64,000 nucleotides of DNA. Source: Actinomycetes bacterium (GTDB lineage: Bacteria; Actinomycetota; Acidimicrobiia; Acidimicrobiales; Ilumatobacteraceae). This document shows, piece by piece, positions 35,005 through 43,089 of this stretch. A model generated the notes under the pieces. That model had not been told where the DNA came from, ran no database searches, and was given only the letters and a program-made list of their open reading frames with translations. Position numbers and translations under genes: made by a program. Positions within the stretch are counted from its first letter, which is position 1; each line of letters opens with the position of its first letter. The DNA lies in NCBI GenBank assembly GCA_025358125.1, contig JANYKS010000033.1, positions 1 through 64,000 on the forward strand, read 5' to 3'.

Positions 35005-36740
35005 CAGGCCCTGCTGTCGGCGCGGCTCGTGGCGGCGGTGGTTTCGAGGTTTCCGGCGAGGTCGGCGAGGTTGCCTGCTGCTGCCGCGATTTGTTGGGCG
35101 GTGGCTGATACTTGGCGGCTGGCGTCGGTGAGTTGTTCCATGGTCTCAACGACTTGGCTGGTGGCCGAACGTTGTTGTTGGGTGGTGAGGCGAACCTGGC
35201 CGGCGGCGTCGGTGACGCGTTCGAGCAGCATCAGTCCGGCTTGCATCTGTTTGGCGCCTTTCTCCATCGCCATCACCGTCGCGTTGGTTTCCTCGCGCAC
35301 GCCGTCGACGATGACTGCGATGTCGCTAGCGGAGCCTTTGGAACGTTCGGCGAGGCGGCGTACTTCCTACGCGACGACAGCGAAGCCGCGTCCTTCTTCG
35401 CCGGCGCGTGCTGCCTCGATAGCAGCGTTGAGGGCGAGCAGGTTGGTTTGATCGGCGATGTCGTTGATCAAGTTGAGCAGCCCGCCGATGTCTTGGACGC
35501 GTCCGGCCAGGGCCAGGGTTCGTTCGCTGGAGGTTTGGATGTCGGCTTTGGCCAGTTCGAGGTTGTCGCGGGTTTCGGAGGTTTGAGCGGCGACTTCGTC
35601 GACAGTGTCGGCGATTGCTGCCGAAGCCCGGGCAAGTTCTTCGGTGGTCGCCGATGCCTGGGTCACTGCCGCCGATTGTTGGGTGGTGATCGCCGCCAGC
35701 TCGTCCGAAGACGCCGACAACTCCGACGCCGCCGAATTCACCTCCACCCCAGCCGAGCGGGTGTCGTCCGCTAAGGACCGCAGCTTGCGTGCCTCGACCT
35801 GGGCCAGCACGAATGCAGCGAGCATCGCCACGAGGGAGCCGATGATCACGACCACGATCGCCTGCCGGCGTTGGTCCGTCACAGGGGTCAACAACTTGGT
35901 CTTGTTCTCCTCGGCGAGAATGACCCAGCCGAGATCGTCGACGTTGTCGAATCCGGCAATCACCGGATGACCGGTGAGATCCGAGTACTCGGCCGAACCG
36001 GTTTTCAGCTGAGAAGCCCGACTGAGCCCTGCGTTGGCGATAACTGTGGTCAGACCGCCAGCGGCCAGCAGCGCCTTGTCGTCGGCCAGTTCGCCCAGCG
36101 AAGTCGCGTAGACCAGGTGTCCGTCCCGATCGACCGCCACGACGTTGCTGCCCTTGTCGAGTTCCGGGTTCAGCACCTCGTGCAATTTGGCGACGACAAG
36201 ATCACCGATCAGCACGGCCTCCGGCCGTCCAGCGCTGTCGAGAATCGGCTGGGCAATGATCCAGTCCACCCGCCCATTGCGCTCGACAGGCGAAGTCGTG
36301 ACGACCTGGCCACTTGCCGCGCTGCGGAACCAGGTCTCGCGAGACACATCGACCGAGCGATCGCTTTCGCTCACGGCCACGGTTCCGTTCAGGTCCGTCA
36401 CTTCGAGCAGGGCGAAGTCGCCGCCCGATTTTCGCAATCGGGTCAGGACAGCGTTCGTATCGGGTCCGTCGAACTTGCCGCTGAGCTCATCGGCAACGAT
36501 GGCCAGGTCCTCGTGGCGCTCTGACATCCAATCCTCGAGGCGCACCGTCACCGCTCGGGCGACGCTTACGCCGCCGTGCTCGGCCGCTCGGGTGAGACTG
36601 GTCGACGACTTCGTCGTGAGGAGGACGGCCAACACGACCATCAGCGGGATGGACACCAGGAGGATGCTGATGACCAGCCGGTAACGGTAACGCAACCCGC
36701 GCCGCCCCGATTTCGCCGAACGAAGGGTCACGGCAACCAC
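35004..36740 (-). pseudogene. Methyl-accepting chemotaxis protein interrupted by one in-frame TAG (WspA-like)
   Basis: A 578-codon frame with a single internal stop, TAG at codon 458 (35367-35369). N-terminal helix (about 20-44), periplasmic dCache-like sensor (to about 290; [20 protein letters not shown]), second helix (about 297-318), then the MCP signalling domain. The stop falls inside the family's most conserved hairpin-tip motif: RGFAVVA, stop, EVRRLAERS. Relatives have Asp or Glu there, so GAG to TAG is one substitution. The 98 residues after the stop are intact and conserved. Read as is, the receptor loses its kinase-contacting tip. Decay, suppression or a base-call error are all possible. 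Confidence 0.85.
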
Positions 36741-37038
36741 GCCCCCGCCGACTCATCATGTACGAGTCCCTCGCCGATGATTTGTTCACGTCAAGAACAT
36801 CGGTCGCTCGTACTGCTTCTTGAGGTTTTCTTGACGTGAGCCGGGAGAACGAGCCACGCAGCGTGGCACCAACGGCGTCAGCGCAACACCACTTGTCCGC
36901 CAGCCTCGGCTGCCGTTCACGCCGCGATCTTCACGAGTTGCCGCCGACCCGGATCAGCGCGAGACATCGCCGCGGTGGCGTTCAAGGGTTCGTGATGACG
37001 CGACAAACGCTCGCCGGGCCGCATTTTTCGGGGTCGAG
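36741..37038. other. Non-coding stretch upstream of the chemosensory operon
   Basis: 298 bp between the receptor start and the MerR remnant. It must hold the promoter of the minus-strand chemosensory operon. The only clear structure is the 12-bp inverted repeat described separately. The rest contains only short shadow frames. Confidence 0.5.
36786..36839. promoter_or_regulatory. 12-bp inverted repeat (possible operator) upstream of the receptor gene
   Basis: TCACGTCAAGAA (36786-36797) and TTCTTGACGTGA (36828-36839) are perfect reverse complements separated by 30 bp. Each arm contains a TTGACG hexamer reading outward, resembling -35 elements in opposite orientations. The left one would drive the chemosensory operon, starting 46 bp further left. 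No matching -10 box is obvious. It could be a two-site operator or a pair of divergent promoters. Confidence 0.45.
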
Positions 37039-37330
37039 TCACTCGCCGTTCTTGTCGAGTGCGTCGAGTGCGTAGTTCATCTCCTGCAGGTCCTCGATCT
37101 TGCGAGGGATCTCTGCTGCCCGTTGCCGGATCGTCGCAAGGACATGCGCGCAAGGCGACGATCTGCCGTCTCGGACTTCGATGATCCAGCGGATCTCGTT
37201 CAGGGTCAAGCCGATTGTCTGTCCGGCCCGGCTCAACGCACGCCGTGCGAGGGGTGGTCGCCGTAATCTCGGTAGCCCGGCATCATGCGTTCGGCAATGT
37301 TCAGGATGCCGATCTGTCCGTAGTAACGGT
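37039..37330 (-). pseudogene. Broken MerR-family metal-responsive regulator
   Basis: The 3' part is open (37236 to 37039) and reads IGLTLNEIRWIIEVRDG, then SPCAHV and a dimerisation helix. This is the C-terminal half of a MerR regulator with one metal-type Cys. Upstream, another frame gives YYGQIGILNIAERMMPGYRDYG, matching the second half of the MerR winged helix, and then a stop (HGVR, TGA). The first DNA-binding helix is not found. The gene thus looks frameshifted and 5' truncated. It is divergent from a well-preserved MerR-type promoter. Confidence 0.7.
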
Positions 37331-37394
37331 CATCTTGGTGGACACGTCACCGAGTTCTGCCGCTTGACCGATATGCGTACCAACAAAATATGAC

Positions 37395-37426
37395 TTGACC
37401 TTGCCCTGGACTGGAAGGTGCATGCT
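37395..37426 (+). promoter_or_regulatory. MerR-type promoter/operator with 20-bp spacer
   Basis: TTGACC (37395-37400) and CATGCT (37421-37426) are separated by 20 bp, longer than normal, as in MerR/CueR-controlled promoters. The spacer carries the dyad ACCTTGCC (37398-37405) and GGAAGGT (37413-37419), close to the CueR-like consensus. The predicted transcription start falls at about 37433, on the ATG of the next gene, so the message may be leaderless. Spacing and dyad are seen directly; regulation is inferred. Confidence 0.65.
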
Positions 37427-37432
37427 GAGGTC

Positions 37433-37720
37433 ATGACCATGACTGTCCTCTACTTCGACGGATGCCCGAACTGGGAACTCGCCCGCGACCGCGCGGTCGA
37501 GGCACTTCAGATCGTGGGCGCTGACGCGAACGTCGAACTCCGACGTGTCGAGACACCCGAGGAGGCCGAGACGATCGGCTTTGCGGGATCGCCGACCATC
37601 CTGATCGACGGCCACGACCCCTTCCCCAGCGATTCCACCGGGTTCGCCTGCCGCCTCTACGGCACCGACCACTCGCCGACGGTCGCAGAACTCGTCGAGA
37701 TGCTCGAGCGGAGTACGTGA
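37433..37720 (+). CDS. Small thioredoxin-fold protein of mercury/metal islands
   Basis: 95 residues from the ATG at 37433; a GTG at 37418 and an ATG at 37439 are alternatives. It reads LYFDGCPNWELA at the N-terminus, with one Cys where thioredoxins have CxxC, then LRRVETPEEAE, FAGSPTILIDGHDPF (cis-Pro loop) and FACRLYGT. Such proteins occur beside alkylmercury lyase and mer genes, and a role in thiol or metal handling is inferred. Its TGA overlaps the ATG of the rhodanese gene by one base. Likely controlled by the MerR-type promoter just upstream. Confidence 0.75.
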   Translation: MTMTVLYFDGCPNWELARDRAVEALQIVGADANVELRRVETPEEAETIGFAGSPTILIDGHDPFPSDSTGFACRLYGTDHSPTVAELVEMLERST

Positions 37721-38367
37721 TGCCCACCTCAATCGACAGACGACAACTCCGCGCGCTCGTCGAGCACGGAGCGCAACTGGTCGAAGTCCTACCCGCTGCA
37801 GAATTCGAGGAGGAGCACCTACCTGGCGCCATCCACCTTCCGTTGAAATCGCTCACTCTTGCCGCGGTCGGCGTGCTCGACCGGAACCGGCCGGTGATCG
37901 TCTACTGCTGGGACGGACTTTGAGACATGTCACCGCGAGCCGCGTGGCGGCTCGAACGATACGGTTTCGAGGTCTACGACTACACCCTCGGCAAAGTGGA
38001 CTGGCTTGCCGCTGGACTGCCAACGATCCGGACCCAGCCGGCTCCGATGCGGGTGTTCGACGCACTCGACACAATGGTCGAGGCATGCGGACCGGACGAC
38101 ATCGTCGCCGACGTGACATCGCGAACGGGCGCAGACGAGTGCCTGGTACTGAACTCGGACAGGATCCTCCTCGGACGGTTACGCCTCGGAGCCGATACCG
38201 ATCCCAACTCGACAGCCGAGGTTGCGATGCACCCCGGACCGACCACCGTCCGGGCCCACGAAAATCTCGGCGAGACGCTGGCTCGGATGCGCGCCCGCGC
38301 CGTTCCGACACTGGTTGTGACAACAGCCCAAGGCGAATTGCTCGGTGTCATCCACGCCGAACCATAG
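37720..38367 (+). CDS. Rhodanese-CBS domain protein with in-frame UGA (candidate selenocysteine)
   Basis: Read through the TGA at 37921-37923, this is a 215-residue protein from the ATG at 37720. Rhodanese domain (1-95): LVEVLPAAEFEEEHLPGAIHL, then VIVYC63WDGL-U68-DMSPRAAWRLERYGF, VYDYTLGKVDWLAAGLP. A CBS-like domain follows (about 105-210; VTSRTGADECLVLNSDRILLG, TLVVTTAQGELLGVIH). From memory of the family, relatives read YC-x4-CD-(L/M)SPRAA, so the UGA replaces a conserved Cys. The sequence after it is intact to the natural stop. A hairpin fitting bacterial SECIS rules lies 12 nt after the UGA. The alternative is a nonsense mutation (TGC/TGT to TGA), plausible because the adjacent MerR gene is broken. 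Confidence 0.6.
37936..37954 (+). promoter_or_regulatory. Candidate bacterial SECIS hairpin
   Basis: CGAGCCGC (37936-37943), loop GTG, GCGGCTCG (37947-37954): a perfect 8-bp stem with a 3-nt loop. The loop begins 20 nt after the UGA codon, inside the 16-37 nt window used for bacterial SECIS elements, and has G then U at its first two positions. Being inside a high-GC coding region, such a stem could also arise by chance. Confidence 0.45.
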
Positions 38368-38402
38368 CCACGTCGTCAAGGATGACCCCTCGTCGCATGT
38401 GA

Positions 38403-38642
38403 CTACTGCTGATAACCCTCGACGACGTTGACAGGCCGCACCTGCGCGTCGTCGGGATCCAGCCCGGCCGATCGGCGGGCACGGCGTTGGCGCAACAGAT
38501 CCCAGCACTGATCGAGGGCGATCTCGATGTGGTGTCGCCGAGCCCTGTCGGCATCGGTGAGAGCATGGTCGGCCGTGCCTTCGAGGTCGTGCTCCTCGTT
38601 GACCAACGTTTCGATCCGGCCGAGAATCTCTTGTTCGTCCAT
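38403..38642 (-). CDS. DUF2630 family protein
   Basis: 79 residues from the ATG at 38642 (MDEQEILGRIETLVNEEHDL), with CGGGGACAACG upstream. The C-terminus IALDQCWDLLRQRRARRSAG, DPDDAQVRPVNVVEGYQQ is the complete signature of DUF2630, a small soluble actinobacterial family of unknown function. A much longer frame covering it is only an antisense-type shadow of the next gene. Convergent with the rhodanese gene, with 35 bp between. Confidence 0.9.
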   Translation of the reverse strand: MDEQEILGRIETLVNEEHDLEGTADHALTDADRARRHHIEIALDQCWDLLRQRRARRSAGLDPDDAQVRPVNVVEGYQQ

Positions 38643-38707
38643 CGTTGTCCCCGATCGTGCTGCCTCGCCCAGTTTACGCCGCAATCCTGCACGGCCAGCG
38701 CCGGCTG

Positions 38708-39535
38708 TCAGACCTCGCGGAGCAAGCGTCGCGGCCGGTTTGTCGCGAAACGGTGGATGACCTGGGTGACAGTCCACAACGGCGCGATGATCAGCACGAT
38801 CCGGAGCCAGGTGATGTCGTGCTGGGCGATCGCCAGCCACGTCATCGAACCGAGCCACGCGACCATGAACGTCAGTGAGATCGCCCGGTTCTCGCGGACC
38901 GACACCGGGTGAGCGAACTGCACCCTGGACAACGTGAGCAGGCACAGGACGGCACAGATGGCGACATTGATCCACGGATGGCTGCCGACCAGGAACAGGG
39001 TCGGGATGATCATGTTGAATTCGGCAGGGAACCCGTTGAACCAACCCTCTTCTGTTTCCTGGTCGGTGCGGGCCATCCACAGCGCGCCGACGAACAGCAT
39101 CGTGAACCCGATCGGCCCGGCGGTGTTGTCGGGCAGCGAGAGAAACCGATCGAGAAACGCGACCGGCACGATCGTGCAGGTGAAGTAGTCGATGATCAGA
39201 TCGAGCGAGTTGCCGTTGAGTGTCGGAATCCGTTCGCGAACCTCGTATTTCCTCGCGATCGGTCCGTCGACGCCGTCGAGGACGAGCGCTGCGACCAACC
39301 ACAGGATTGCCGCGCGGGGGTGACCGTTGACCACCGAGCTCAAGCCGAGGTAGCCGACGATCACACCGCTCGCGGTGAGCGCGTGGACGGCCCACGCAAC
39401 CCGGATGTGACGACGGGTGTATTCGGTCACGAAACGGAGTTCAGGGGGTTCGGTGACACGGAGCCCGTGCCCTCTCCGAACAAGATTGGCAGGAGCATCA
39501 CGGTTGAGACGGTAGCCGCGCCGTTCGAGTTCCAA
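38708..39535 (-). CDS. pcs: CDP-alcohol phosphatidyltransferase, phosphatidylcholine-synthase-like
   Basis: About 240-275 residues with seven or eight hydrophobic segments. The CDP-alcohol phosphatidyltransferase motif is visible as LDGVDGPIARKYEVRER, then GNSLDLIIDYFTCTIVPVAF. Spacing and the DLIIDY form match phosphatidylcholine synthase (CDP-diacylglycerol plus choline), a membrane enzyme. The annotated TTG start is the longest option. The conserved part begins around FVTEYTRRHIRVAW, and the GTG at 39430 is a plausible true start. No SD is clear. It lies 65 bp upstream of DUF2630 and may share its message. Confidence 0.78.
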   Translation of the reverse strand: MELERRGYRLNRDAPANLVRRGHGLRVTEPPELRFVTEYTRRHIRVAWAVHALTASGVIVGYLGLSSVVNGHPRAAILWLVAALVLDGVDGPIARKYEVRERIPTLNGNSLDLIIDYFTCTIVPVAFLDRFLSLPDNTAGPIGFTMLFVGALWMARTDQETEEGWFNGFPAEFNMIIPTLFLVGSHPWINVAICAVLCLLTLSRVQFAHPVSVRENRAISLTFMVAWLGSMTWLAIAQHDITWLRIVLIIAPLWTVTQVIHRFATNRPRRLLREV

Positions 39536-39575
39536 ACGGCAGCGGGCTCACAGGCCGGGCGCGGCATGCGGGCAT

Positions 39576-40199
39576 TCAGCGAGTCGGCACTGCTCGTGCA
39601 CTCGATTCCGGGTGCAGCGACTGCAGCGGAACCTCGAATGGCGACCCGAACATGCGCTGCAGGATCTCATAGCACACGTGCTGCGGGTCGATGCCCTCCT
39701 CGCTCCAAGCGATGAGACACGCACGCGCGACGCCCATCACAGCGTTGGCGATCGCGTTGGCCCGGACCCGGACCTCGACCGAGTCGCCCCAGTTCAGCAT
39801 CAGGTACGAGGCGATGGCCTCCTCGTAGTCGCGATCCGTCCGCGCGTCTTGTTCGCCCAGCGCCGAGACTTTGGCGAGCAATCGGTATCGGCTGCGTCGC
39901 ATCGGTGAGCTGATCCCGAGACCTGTCAGCATCACCTCGCAGAGATGAGGCAAGGGACTTGCGTGGATCGAGGCGCCGTGGAGGCGTTCGATGAAATCTG
40001 CAACACGTTCCTCGTGATCGGGGAACGCAGCTGCGGCCTTCGTCGGGAAATGGAGGAAGAACGTGCGCTGGCTCACGCCCGCAGCTGCTGCGATCTGCTC
40101 CACCGTGGTCTCGTCGTAGCCCTGATCGCGAAACAGCCTCAGCGCGTGCTCGGCGAGCGTTCGGCGGGTCTCCAAGCGCTGCATCTCACGTTGATTCAC
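39576..40199 (-). CDS. TetR-family transcriptional regulator
   Basis: 207 residues. N-terminal helix-turn-helix with ALRLFRDQGYDETTVEQIA, AAAGVSQRTFFLHFPTKAAAAF, followed by an unconserved helical ligand domain. Divergent from the ABC importer operon across 134 bp that contain inverted repeats over a candidate promoter. Repression of that operon, with relief by the transported compound, is a natural inference. Confidence 0.9.
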   Translation of the reverse strand: MNQREMQRLETRRTLAEHALRLFRDQGYDETTVEQIAAAAGVSQRTFFLHFPTKAAAAFPDHEERVADFIERLHGASIHASPLPHLCEVMLTGLGISSPMRRSRYRLLAKVSALGEQDARTDRDYEEAIASYLMLNWGDSVEVRVRANAIANAVMGVARACLIAWSEEGIDPQHVCYEILQRMFGSPFEVPLQSLHPESSARAVPTR

Positions 40200-40251
40200 T
40201 GCCTGGGACCTCGAGTCGTTTGCTCAGCGTTGGCGGCACACCACGTCGCCC

Positions 40252-40291
40252 TTGACGAGGAGGATGTGACAGTGTTAACAGCAGTCACTGT
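40252..40291 (+). promoter_or_regulatory. Candidate promoter and TetR operator for the importer operon
   Basis: TTGACG (40252-40257) and TTAACA (40275-40280) with a 17-bp spacer form a plausible promoter facing the substrate-binding-protein gene. An inverted repeat, ACAGTG (40269-40274) and CACTGT (40286-40291), with the palindrome TGTTAACA (40273-40280) inside, overlaps the -10 region, where a TetR dimer would block transcription. Confidence 0.4.
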
Positions 40292-40333
40292 ACTGTATCG
40301 ACAGGTCGTCGATGATCTTGGGGAGGTCGAGTC

Positions 40334-42028
40334 ATGAGCCGAATCGCGGGTTCAACACGCAGGTCCGGGTTCGCACGTCGAACCATGGCGCTCGCGCTGG
40401 CAGCAGCGATGGTCATCGCCGCCTGTTCGAGCGACGCCAAGAACACCAAGACATCGACCGCCGAGACCACTTCTGCTTCAGCTGCTGGATCAACTGCCGG
40501 ATCGACGGCGGGTTCCACCGGTGGATCCACCACTGCGCCCAGCAGCGGCGCCGCGCTCGTCATCGCGCGTGGCATGGACATCAACTCGCTCGATCCGTCG
40601 AGGGCTTATTGCGACACCTGCCAGATCTTCATGACGGCGGTGTACGAGACCCTCATCGGGCTCGACCCGAAGGACAACACCACGCTCGAGCCGCGGCTGG
40701 CAACCAAGTGGGAGAGCAACACGGCCCAGACCGAGTTCACGTTCACGCTCGACCCGAAGGCCAAGTTCGCCGACGGCACACCGGTCACGAGTGCCGACGT
40801 GAAGTTCTCGTGGGAACGGCTGCAGGGCCTGCAGGGCTCGTCCTCGTACCTCGTCTCCAGGATCAAGACGATCGACACGCCCGATCCGGGGACGGTCAAG
40901 GTGACCCTGAGCGCAGCGAACTCGGCATTCCTGGCCCAGGTGAACGCGAGCTATCTCGGCATCGTCAACGCCAAGTTGGCCACGACCAACGGCGCGACCG
41001 CCGACCCGACGACCGACAAGGCCGAGCCCTGGTTCCTCGCCAACTCCGCCGGCAGCGGCCCGTTCGCGCTCGAGTCGTACGCATCGGGCAGCGAGCTGCG
41101 CCTCAAGCGCAACGACGCCTACTGGGGCGCCAAGCCGGCGTTCCCCGAGGTGATCATCAAGGAAACGCCGCAGGCCGTGACCCAGCGTCAGCAGCTCGAG
41201 CAGGGCGGCGTCGACATCGCGATGCAGATCTCGTCCGACGTCGCCAAAGGCATGAGCGGGCCGGACATCACCGTGAAGCAGGTGAAGAGCTTCAACTTCG
41301 TGTACCTCGCGCTGAGCCCGGGAGCCAAGGGCGGCGAAAAGCTGACGCCGCAGGTGCGTGAGGCCATCCGTCTGGCGCTCGACTACAAGGGCCTCGTCGA
41401 AGTCACCGTCGGCGGCGCCGGACAATCCCAGCCCTCGCCGATCCCCAACGGCTTCCTCGGCACGGAGGGCCTCAGCCCACCGGCGCAGAACGTCGACAAG
41501 GCCAAACAGCTGCTGTCAGCGGCCGGCGTCACCAGCCTCACCCTCGACGCCACGTACCCGTCGCTCAACGTCTACGGCGTCGACTTCAGCACGGCGATGC
41601 AGAAGGTGCAGACCGACCTCAAGGCCGTCGGCATCACGCTCGAACTCAACCCGGTGGAGATCGCGGTGTGGGCCGACAAGATCGGCAAGGACGGCATTCC
41701 GGTGACGATGCTGTACTTCGCGCCCGACCACATCGATCCGAGCCAGTACGCGCAGTACTTCGGTCTGCTGCCCAAGTCGCAGTGGCAGACATGGACGAAG
41801 GCAGACGCGGTGCCGGCCGAGACGGATTTGCTCGACCAGGCGTTCGCAGCCCAAGACCTCAAGGCCCGTGGGGCCCTGTACACCAAGCTCGCCAACGCGA
41901 TGATCGCCGATCAGATCATCATTCCGATCGTCAATCCCGACCTGTTCCTGGCCAGCCGGTCCGACATCAAGGGCATCCACTACAGCACCTGCTGCAACCT
42001 CGACCTCTCTCGACTGACCAGGGGATGA
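40334..42028 (+). CDS. ABC transporter substrate-binding lipoprotein (peptide/nickel, SBP_bac_5)
   Basis: 564 residues, ribosome binding site GGGGAGG. Lipoprotein signal with lipobox VIAAC (Cys32), then a Ser/Thr/Gly spacer with repeated AGST units. SBP family 5 body: ALVIARGMDINSLDPSRAY, ETLIGLDPKD, FTLDPKAKFADGTPVTSADV (family signature) and GSGPFALESYASGSELRLKRN. It captures oligopeptide-like or other polar ligands outside the cell. First gene of the operon with two permeases, two ATPases, an FGGY kinase and a PLP lyase. Confidence 0.95.
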   Translation: MSRIAGSTRRSGFARRTMALALAAAMVIAACSSDAKNTKTSTAETTSASAAGSTAGSTAGSTGGSTTAPSSGAALVIARGMDINSLDPSRAYCDTCQIFMTAVYETLIGLDPKDNTTLEPRLATKWESNTAQTEFTFTLDPKAKFADGTPVTSADVKFSWERLQGLQGSSSYLVSRIKTIDTPDPGTVKVTLSAANSAFLAQVNASYLGIVNAKLATTNGATADPTTDKAEPWFLANSAGSGPFALESYASGSELRLKRNDAYWGAKPAFPEVIIKETPQAVTQRQQLEQGGVDIAMQISSDVAKGMSGPDITVKQVKSFNFVYLALSPGAKGGEKLTPQVREAIRLALDYKGLVEVTVGGAGQSQPSPIPNGFLGTEGLSPPAQNVDKAKQLLSAAGVTSLTLDATYPSLNVYGVDFSTAMQKVQTDLKAVGITLELNPVEIAVWADKIGKDGIPVTMLYFAPDHIDPSQYAQYFGLLPKSQWQTWTKADAVPAETDLLDQAFAAQDLKARGALYTKLANAMIADQIIIPIVNPDLFLASRSDIKGIHYSTCCNLDLSRLTRG

Positions 42029-42075
42029 CGACCGGAAACCGACCGAGGCACTGAACTCGTGAGACGGCACCGATC

Positions 42076-43089
42076 GTGAAGCGCTATCTCGCGATCCGCG
42101 TCGCCGTCATGCCGCTGCTCCTGCTCGGCATCGCTTCGATCGTATTCATCGTCTCACGGTTGACGCCGGCGAATCCGCTCGTCTCGATCGTCGGCGAGCG
42201 GAACCTCACCAACCCGACGATCGTTGCCGCCGCGAAGGCGAGATGGGGTCTCGACCAGAGCATTCCCGTGCAGTACGCCAAGTACATGAAGAACCTCTTG
42301 CACGGCGACCTCGGTACGTCGTTCACGACACGCCGCCCGGTGCTCAGTGATCTGTGGGACCGCCTTCCGGCGACGCTCGAGTTGACGACCGCTGCACTCT
42401 GCATCGGGGTACTGTTCGGTGTCGGGCTCGGCGTGCTCGCGGCACGCCATCGCAACACCCTGATCGACCACGTCGCCCGATTCTTCGCGCTCCTTGGCTC
42501 GTCGCTGCCTGCATTCTGGGCCGGCCTGCTGGTGCTGTACATCTTCTACTCGCGGCTCGGTTGGTTGCCGGGCCCAGGGCGGCTCGACCCGAGAGCGACC
42601 GAACCCGGGCGGATCACGGGGTTCTTCACCGTCGACACGCTGCTGCACGGCGACCTGAAGTCGTTCAAGGCCGCGCTGCTGCATTTGATCCTGCCGGCGA
42701 GCGTGCTCGGATGGGGCGTCGTCGGCATCGTGTCGCGGCTCGTGCGGGCAAGCCTGCTCGACGAATTCTCGATGGAGTACATCAAGGTCGCGAGGGCGAT
42801 GGGACTCCGTGAGCGAACGATCGTCAACACCCACGCTCTACGCAACGCGCTCCTGCCGACGATCACGATCGTCGCCTTCACGTTTGCGTTCCTGCTCACG
42901 GGAGCTGTTCTCACCGAGAAGATCTTCTCCTGGCCCGGTGTCGGCAACTACGCCGTCGAGGCGTCCCGAAAGCTGGACTTCCCTGCGATCATCGGCGTGA
43001 CGATCCTCGGCGGTGTTGCCTTCCTCGTCACGAACCTGATCGCGGACGTCATCTACGCGATCGCAGACCCAAGGATCCGCCTGTCATGA
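42076..43089 (+). CDS. ABC transporter permease, DppB/OppB type
   Basis: 337 residues with six hydrophobic segments and the binding-protein-dependent EAA loop (EYIKVARAMGLRERTIVNTHALRNALLPT). The N-terminal segment LGIASIVFIVSRLTPANPL is typical of DppB. The first half of the import channel. Its stop overlaps the next ATG by 4 bp. Confidence 0.94.
   Translation: MKRYLAIRVAVMPLLLLGIASIVFIVSRLTPANPLVSIVGERNLTNPTIVAAAKARWGLDQSIPVQYAKYMKNLLHGDLGTSFTTRRPVLSDLWDRLPATLELTTAALCIGVLFGVGLGVLAARHRNTLIDHVARFFALLGSSLPAFWAGLLVLYIFYSRLGWLPGPGRLDPRATEPGRITGFFTVDTLLHGDLKSFKAALLHLILPASVLGWGVVGIVSRLVRASLLDEFSMEYIKVARAMGLRERTIVNTHALRNALLPTITIVAFTFAFLLTGAVLTEKIFSWPGVGNYAVEASRKLDFPAIIGVTILGGVAFLVTNLIADVIYAIADPRIRLS

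Noticed and set aside
35367-35369. Pyrrolysine at the MCP amber codon
   Set aside because: Pyrrolysine is confined to methylamine enzymes and a few lineages; a receptor tip is not a known site and relatives have Asp/Glu here.
38403-39395. Long minus-strand frame over the phosphatidylcholine-synthase gene
   Set aside because: Arg-rich shadow of the real membrane-protein frame; only its last 79 codons (DUF2630) are real.
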